Position numbers and translations under genes: made by a program. A stretch of 64,000 nucleotides of DNA, taken from assembly GCA_963402885.1 (NCBI GenBank), contig OY727099.1:5010001-5074000 (forward strand), in the 5' to 3' direction. Source of the DNA: Antedon bifida (taxonomy: Eukaryota > Echinodermata > Crinoidea > Comatulida > Antedonidae). Shown piece after piece: positions 36,987 to 64,000 of the stretch; positions within the stretch are counted from its first letter, which is position 1, and each line of letters opens with the position of its first letter. A model generated the notes under the pieces. That model was given only the letters and a program-made list of their open reading frames with translations, searched no databases and was not told where the DNA came from.

Positions 36987-39406
36987 GTACGTATATTTTA
37001 CCGGTAGGCCTGCTTCGGATAAAAATACGTTTCAAAACATTCGTATAATGCTTATTTAATATTTTATCTATTCAGGACCCTTTACTCTCTTTGCACCAAC
37101 CGATGACGCGTTTGCTAAGCTGTCTTCCTACAGTTTACGCCGATTGGAAAACGATTACGAATTACTGACTGACGTTCTTCTGTACCATGTTGCTGGAACT
37201 GAAATCTACTCTGATAAAATGAAGAATGAAGAACTTGTGAAAAGTCGTCTAGGATCTGCACAAGTTCGAATAAACATCTACGATAAGGTAGATGGTGCTC
37301 TTCTATACTTAAGCCTACCGAAAATAGGGGTAATAAAATATATACCCCACACCCAACATTAAACCCCACTAAATTTGCATTCCCTTTTATTTTTATTTCA
37401 GGTTATCACTGTAAACGGTTGTCCGATCTCTAAACCTGACCAAGCAGTTCCCAATGGCGTTATCCATTTAATTGACTACGTTATGTTCCCCATTCCCAAT
37501 GGCGACATTCCATCTGTAGTAGCTAGTCATTTCGATTTTGCAACTTTACTGGAAGCGGTCCGAGTTGCCGGCCTAACTGAAACACTTGAAGGTACAGTGT
37601 ATATTTGGCCTTAAATCTCGATGCAACCGTATAATATTACTAGGGATTTCAATATAGAAACATTTCAACTCGATGATTTCAATTTGCATTACAGGTGACT
37701 CGCAAACGTTACTCGCCCCGACCAACGCGGCGTTCCATAAACTTCCTTTTGATACGCTTAAAAGGATAATGGGGGACAAGGAAATGCTGACTAAAGTCGT
37801 CGAAAATCACTTAATAAAAGGAACAGTTTTCAGTGTTGCATTGCAAAATGGTGGCCAAGTAACTACTACACTCAATAATAAACTGCCAATATCCATCGAC
37901 GCAGATAGTGGTGGTAAGTGCGGTTGACATACATTCTGTAGGCTTATAATTATATTGCCCTTAACTACAATAGTCGCAATAACTACTTTATTATAACGTC
38001 TTATTTTCAGAAATCAAAATCGGTCAAGCTACTGTTATTTACCCCGATGAGACTACCACCAATGGGGTTGTCCACGTCATCGACACCGTGCTTCTCCCTC
38101 CCAGCCTGGATGCGATGACGTCAGAGCTGTCCTTAGAAAACAGCGCAGACGCCCTGAAAATAAAAACATTACTTGACATGATCTCTAAATTAAATTTTCA
38201 GGAAACGCTTTTCGTTCAGGGTAGGTATAGATTTTAGTAGGCCTAATTTACGTATTACTCTACGATACGTGGTGTAACATCCCATTTTCTTTTTCATTTA
38301 GGGCCATTCACTCTCTTTGCTCCGTCTGACGACGCGTTTAAAGCACTCCATCCCTACGATTTACATCGCTTGCAATACGACAACGAGTTATTGACGGACG
38401 TTCTTCTGTATCATATTTCTGGAACCAAGATGTCTTCAGATCAGTTTTCAAATGAACAACTTGTTCCGAGTCGACTAGGATCTACAGAGATTCGCGTCAA
38501 CGTCTATGACGAGGTATGCACACTATACCGTTCTACTACCTTACTGTGTAATACAATAGGCCGAATAACTTTCTTTGCTAACATTAATTCAATACAATAA
38601 TTGTATTGCAGGTAATCGCCGTAAACGGATGCCCCATTTCTAAGCCTGACCAAATCGTATCCAAAGGAGTTGTCCACGTCATTGACTACGTCATGTACCC
38701 CATTCCCATTGGTGATATTCCCTACATGGTAGCCAGCAATTTCGAATTCTCAACTTTATTGGAAGCTGCCAGAGTTGCCGGCCTAATGGAAAAACTTGAA
38801 GGTAGTTTGTTTTTCCTCGTAGGTTATACGTTACCAACTAATTTTAGCAGTTCATATACTGGGCTTGTGATTTTAATACAAAACATCTTATTTACATTAC
38901 AGGTGGACCATACACGCTTCTCGCGCCAACCAATGCCGCATTTCGTAAGCTTCCTTATGATACACTTAAAACTTTAATGGGCAACAACGACATGTTAACG
39001 AAGGTCATCAAAAATCACATGATTGATGGAACGATGTTCCATGTTGCATTAAAAGATGGAGAAGAAATTACTACAGTGAATGGCGATAAACTTCCCGTGA
39101 CCATCGGTCCAAACGGCGGTAAGTAGGCCTAACTTTCTGAATTCATATATGTCTAACCAAACGGGAATTTAGCAAAAAATGACCGCAAGTTTTTCAAATC
39201 AATATCAAGCAACCTTCGGTGTCGTTGTGCTAGATTTCAGAACCAGTTTTCACCATTTCGTGTTTTTCCTTTCAGAAACCAAAATAGGCGAAGCTGCCCT
39301 GGACTTCTATGACGTCACTGTCACCAATGGTGTTCTTCACGTTATTGATACGGTGCTCATCCCTAAAGATCTACATGTACACATGGTTAGGCCTATAGAA
39401 GAATAG
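36785..39406 (+). CDS. secreted four-domain fasciclin (FAS1) protein
   Basis: Nine exons: 36785-36986, 37076-37287, 37402-37591, 37695-37913, 38011-38220, 38302-38513, 38612-38801, 38903-39118, 39276-39406. All introns are GT-AG and the phases join into 593 codons plus TAG. Residues 1-15 (MKLLIVLVSLSLAYA) are a signal peptide; no later membrane segment or GPI signal was seen. Four FAS1 domains follow (about 33-166, 170-305, 320-447, 450-583). H1 motifs are FTLFAPTDDAF, TLLAPTNAAF, FTLFAPSDDAF and TLLAPTNAAF; H2 motifs are NGVIHLIDYV, NGVVHVIDTV, KGVVHVIDYV and NGVLHVIDTV. Domains 1 and 3 carry LLYHV/LLYHI and NGCPISKPDQ. Periostin and TGFBI also have four FAS1 domains and act in adhesion and matrix binding; lacking their EMI domain, this is a family member rather than a clear orthologue. 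Exact partner unknown. Confidence 0.93.
37076..37287 (+). CDS. FAS1 gene exon 2 (domain 1, H1)
   Basis: Acceptor TTCAG|GA; 212 bases with FTLFAPTDDAF and LLTDVLLYHV; donor AAG|GTAGAT, phase 0. Paralogous to exon 6, which has the same length. Confidence 0.92.
37402..37591 (+). CDS. FAS1 gene exon 3 (domain 1 H2, start of domain 2)
   Basis: Acceptor TTTCAG|GT; 190 bases with NGCPISKPDQ and NGVIHLIDYVMFP; donor GAAG|GTACAG, phase 1. Same length as exon 7. Confidence 0.92.
37695..37913 (+). CDS. FAS1 gene exon 4 (domain 2)
   Basis: Acceptor TTACAG|GT; 219 bases with TLLAPTNAAF and VENHLIKGT; donor GTG|GTAAGT, phase 1. Paralogous to exon 8 (216 bases). Confidence 0.92.
38011..38220 (+). CDS. FAS1 gene exon 5 (domain 2 H2, start of domain 3)
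   Basis: Acceptor TTTTCAG|AA; holds NGVVHVIDTVLLP then the LKIKTLLDMISKLNFQ helix of domain 3; donor CAGG|GTAGGT, phase 1. It spans the junction between the two duplicated cassettes. Confidence 0.92.
38302..38513 (+). CDS. FAS1 gene exon 6 (domain 3, H1)
   Basis: Acceptor CATTTAG|GG; FTLFAPSDDAF and LLTDVLLYHI; donor GAG|GTATGC, phase 0. Confidence 0.92.
38612..38801 (+). CDS. FAS1 gene exon 7 (domain 3 H2, start of domain 4)
   Basis: Acceptor ATTGCAG|GT; NGCPISKPDQ and KGVVHVIDYVMYP; donor GAAG|GTAGTT, phase 1. Confidence 0.92.
38903..39118 (+). CDS. FAS1 gene exon 8 (domain 4)
   Basis: Acceptor TTACAG|GT; TLLAPTNAAF, IKNHMIDGT; donor GGCG|GTAAGT, phase 1. Confidence 0.92.
39276..39406 (+). 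CDS. FAS1 gene exon 9 (domain 4 H2, stop)
   Basis: Acceptor CTTTCAG|AA; NGVLHVIDTVLIP, short tail ending MVRPIEE, TAG at 39404-39406. Confidence 0.92.
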
Positions 39407-39470
39407 ATCAGCAAGGCATAATAATGATATAATTATTCTACTCCATTCTGTAATATATATATTTATACGC

Positions 39471-39476
39471 AATAAA
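39471..39476 (+). terminator. FAS1 gene polyadenylation signal AATAAA
   Basis: Canonical hexamer 65 bases after the stop codon, giving a short 3' UTR. Confidence 0.75.
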
Positions 39477-39708
39477 AATTGTTTAAAAAAATACCGTACT
39501 CGTTTGTTTAGTAATTGTGAACCTACTACTATATAAAATATACAAAAACGACGATCCGACGACTAAATCACTGAAATATATTTTTTAATGCCACTTTGAC
39601 CAACAATTGGATTGACTTATTCAATCCAATAACCAATGAGAGCAATTTTAAATCTTAATCTTACTGATATTTCTAAAGTAATAGACGCAATTATTAATTA
39701 AACTGGAC

Positions 39709-40043
39709 TTAAAGATGTATTGTCCCCCAAAAACATGAAAAATGAAGATTAATTAAATCCGACTTTAAAAAGGTTATTTTGTAGTTTTAATAGACAAAAG
39801 AATGGAAAGAAATCACTTTTCACTTATAAAATAACATGATAAATGGTTAAATTCAACCAAAAATCTATTGGCTGGCAGCCAATTTGACCATTTTTTGCTT
39901 TAAATTCCAGTTTTTTCAGGTAAATAATTTTGTTTTCGATCCAATTTTTGGTCGAAGTCAATAACTATTATGTGACATTAAAATGGCATATTCAACAAAA
40001 AAAGTTGTACAAAATTATTTTTCAGGGGACAATACATCTTTAA
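39709..40043. mobile_element. MITE family B copy (full, best preserved)
   Basis: TTAAAGATGTATTGTCCCCC at the left and GGGGACAATACATCTTTAA at the right are inverted terminal repeats of about 18 bases. Interior TTGGCTGGCAGCCAATTTGA is itself palindromic. No ORF. It lies in the spacer between the FAS1 gene and POLQ. Confidence 0.85.
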
Positions 40044-40886
40044 ACTGCGCCCCGTATTTCTAAAAAAAATGGTTATACTGCCCTCTAGAGTTAAGTTTAT
40101 GAGGAGAATTTGAAGTGGCATTTTTAAAAACCACAACAAACGAAGATCGGTGGTCGCACAACCTGAATATTAAGTAGAATTCTTGTGCTAAAATAGCCCA
40201 TGTTTTTATCCAAAAAGAGTAAGTTATCGGTATACCTTTTCTCTTACATGGTAGTAGTAGCTAGTAGGCCCATATTATGTTATTGGATGACTTCTTCTAG
40301 TTTTATCTAGGCCTAACTAGGCTAGCTAGGCCAGGCCTAAAGCTGCTGCGGCTGAGGTTGTCAGCGCCCGAGCGAGAGAAGCGTAGGTCAGGAGGACCCT
40401 ACCAACCAAGCCAGCTAGTAGTAGGCCTACGGAAACGTACCTAACCTGGCATATTCACGTGACGTACTATTCTACATACATAAGCCTACTGTTAGGCCTA
40501 GGACGTTGCAGTTATGAGGCTACCTAGCCTACATACATTTCTTGCATTTTGGAAAACAGTGAACCCTAACTAATGGTCCCTAACCCCTCCCTGCAGTGAA
40601 TCACATGTTTATTAGACTCATTATTGATTTTCAAGCATTATTTTAAGTTTGTTTTGTAATGTTTTTTTAGAATGGAGAGCAGTGAAGTAGGCCTATAGAT
40701 AGCACTACTAGATAGTAAGTGCATGTACTGTATGCAGTGGGAAGAGGCCTAGCCTAGGCTACTGGAGTGCAAATCATGAAACATCTGAACCTCAATACAC
40801 AATGACTCGTTTGGATGATGAACAGTTGCTGGTAATGTAATTCTACAATATAAATTTGAAGAAAAAGGCACAATACCATAAACAAC
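40044..40886 (+). promoter_or_regulatory. POLQ upstream region
   Basis: Between the MITE and the POLQ start codon. A G+C-richer patch at about 40300-40450 with several AGGCCT palindromes may be the promoter or a leader exon; no TATA box or certain splice site was seen. An in-frame TGA at 40857-40859 shows the POLQ frame does not extend further 5'. Confidence 0.35.
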
Positions 40887-62008
<21,122 letters not shown>

Positions 62009-62197
62009 GGGGTGCAGAAAAGATGTGGTACATTTTGATACTGTATATTAAAAATACTGGTATTTTGGTTAAAATCATTGATTTACAATTTATTGAGAAA
62101 GAAAAAAAAAAGAAAATCAGGAATTTTAAAAGTTGTATCAGAAATGGTTGTATACTATGTAAAAGTATAGCAGTATTATAGTAGTTATTGCTTTTTA

Positions 62198-62203
62198 AAT
62201 AAA
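62198..62203 (+). terminator. POLQ polyadenylation signal AATAAA
   Basis: First canonical hexamer in the 3' UTR, 190 bases after the stop codon. Confidence 0.65.
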
Positions 62204-62209
62204 ATCTGT

Positions 62210-64000
62210 TTTTCTTACCATTCAAATTATGGTTCGGAAGATATAATTGTTCAATGGAAAGGAGTTGGAGAAAAGTTATGGGAGGAGAGATGATACCATT
62301 TGATGATGTCCCTTTTTCATTTTTTTATTGGAGGTACTTGGTGTGGTAAAGATGAACAAATTACTATGACATACCATGTCTAGTATCTACTCTCCTTGCT
62401 TGATTATAGGATAACAAGTTCACTGTAGTGCAATGCTATGGAGGGAGGTGGGGAAACTCCCCTTTCATATCACGTTGCCTAAATAATGGTCAACTAGCAA
62501 AATACACTTGACCTGTCCGTCTGAGACCAAGTGGACATGGACAGCCCACATGTTTTAACTGAATCTTTTATTAAAACTTGTACACTGATAAGGTGACAAA
62601 AGTTTCCTCCTAGAAGTATGTTATTATAATTTTGATTAAATATAATAAAGATTAAAATTAATTTTCTATTTATTTTTATATACATGTATGTCTATATGTC
62701 ATGCATTAATTTAATTTAAGGTAATTTCATTTTGTAACTATTAATTAAAATTCAATTTCATTGAATATTTCAATTAATTATCTGTCGCTATTGATGGTCA
62801 ACATTTATTAATTTATATACAAGATGTCTCTTCACATCATAATTTTAAATATTTCGTCTAATATTAATAAACTACTATTTTTCTTTTTCTATGAAAGAAC
62901 AGCGTTTATTTATTTGATTTAAAATTAATCAATTTTCGTATATGTACATTTTACCTGTGCGTACAATAAAATAGTCATTTTTAAAATGCTTTCGACAATT
63001 TATATGTTTTAATGTGATTTAATATGAAACAATATTGTTAGGTAATGACTGGATGGCGTTGAAACGTCGTTTGTCACCAGATCTTATTAACGAAATCTCA
63101 CCTCGAAGAATGTATTTTACGTACGGTATTTATTATTTCTTTATCCTTGATGAAAAACCATTGAGTATGATAATGTTTTAATTTCATACCTCTATAGTAG
63201 AACAGTAAAATCATTTGTGCTGTAGGCCCACTTTATATGTTTACTTTGCCATTGTCTGACGACGTGTGGGTTGGTATATTTTTTAACGTATTTATATTAT
63301 TGAGTGTTAAATCGAATTTGTGTTAATCTTCTTCATATTGTCAGTACTTTATATAACCTATATAAATTATGTTATCGATTTTAATTCAATCGACAGGATA
63401 AATAGGTTTATATTATTTTTTTTTATCATCGAATATTAAATTACTATATTGATTTATTAGTATATATTGACCTGTTTTTGTTTTGTTTGTTTTTGCAGAA
63501 AATTGAATTACAATCTTGCCATATCACAAAAAGTGAGTAAAGTATATACGTAGGTTAAATACGTGACATTATCTGTTCCGGTCTTATCGTCAAATACATT
63601 AAGTAAATATTTGTATAATTATTGTAGGCCAATGTATGTACCGTCTGTGCCCTCCTTATTTTCGGTGTATCTTTTTATATGCCTACATCTAGATTGTTCT
63701 GTCATGAGGTATAGCGAAGCTAAAAGTCGTTTGGCAGAGAGTGTCCAAATGGAAATAACCAGGATGTGTTCGATTTCTATCATGAAGGTAAGGATTTAAA
63801 AATATTGATAATGGATGGAAAAGTATTGAGATTCCAGCTATCAATGAAACACCTACATGCCTACCGTATATCTTCTAATTGTAACCCTGGGTTATTATTC
63901 TATTCGATTGTTTTTTAGGGTGGGTTACTATTAGAAGCGGGGTTAATATTAGAGTAGTGGGTTACTATTACTAATCTTAAATTAGGCACCTGAAAATAGT
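62210..64000. other. AT-rich downstream flank of POLQ
   Basis: No gene could be supported. One exon-like ORF ends at 63787 (AAG|GTAAGG donor) and encodes MRYSEAKSRLAESVQMEI-like helical sequence from ATG at 63704; it could be a 5' exon of the next gene but has no recognisable domain. A G/T-rich repeat-like stretch ends the window (63870-63990). Confidence 0.3.

Overview
Eukaryotic genomic DNA, AT-rich and intron-bearing, from an animal. The single-minded-type bHLH exon, the DNA polymerase theta gene with vertebrate-like domain order, the secreted fasciclin-domain gene, GT-AG introns, dense miniature inverted-repeat transposons and tRNA-derived SINEs suggest a marine invertebrate, plausibly a non-chordate deuterostome such as an echinoderm. 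That placement is inference; nothing in the window fixes it. The palindrome TAGGCCTA recurs strikingly often in the non-coding DNA.

Layout. (1) 1-20.2 kb: the 5' end of a single-minded (sim) gene on the minus strand. The bHLH exon is at 17081-17265. Two upstream exons (19930-20001 and 20177-20205) fit it in splice phase and add a 37-residue N-terminal extension that starts at its own ATG just after an in-frame stop. The PAS-domain exons were not found between 1 and 17080 and probably lie off the left edge. (2) 20.2-36.6 kb: gene-poor DNA with minisatellites, local duplications and a 2.2-kb nested fold-back element (33109-35295) made of long inverted arms around inverted internal tandem repeats. 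(3) 36.7-39.5 kb: a complete nine-exon gene for a secreted 593-residue protein with four FAS1 domains, built by duplication of a two-domain exon cassette, with TATA box and polyadenylation signal. (4) 40.9-62.2 kb: a complete 23-exon DNA polymerase theta gene (POLQ), 2581 codons, with helicase-like domain, one giant exon for the disordered centre, and a family-A polymerase domain with all three insertion loops. (5) 62.2-64 kb: AT-rich DNA with one doubtful exon-like ORF.

The three genes are not an operon or pathway: sim is a developmental transcription factor, the FAS1 protein is probably an extracellular adhesion/matrix protein, and POLQ performs microhomology-mediated end joining. The introns of POLQ and the sim flanks hold several copies each of at least two MITE families, at least two SINE families and one longer dispersed repeat, so the window also samples the recent mobile-element history of this genome.
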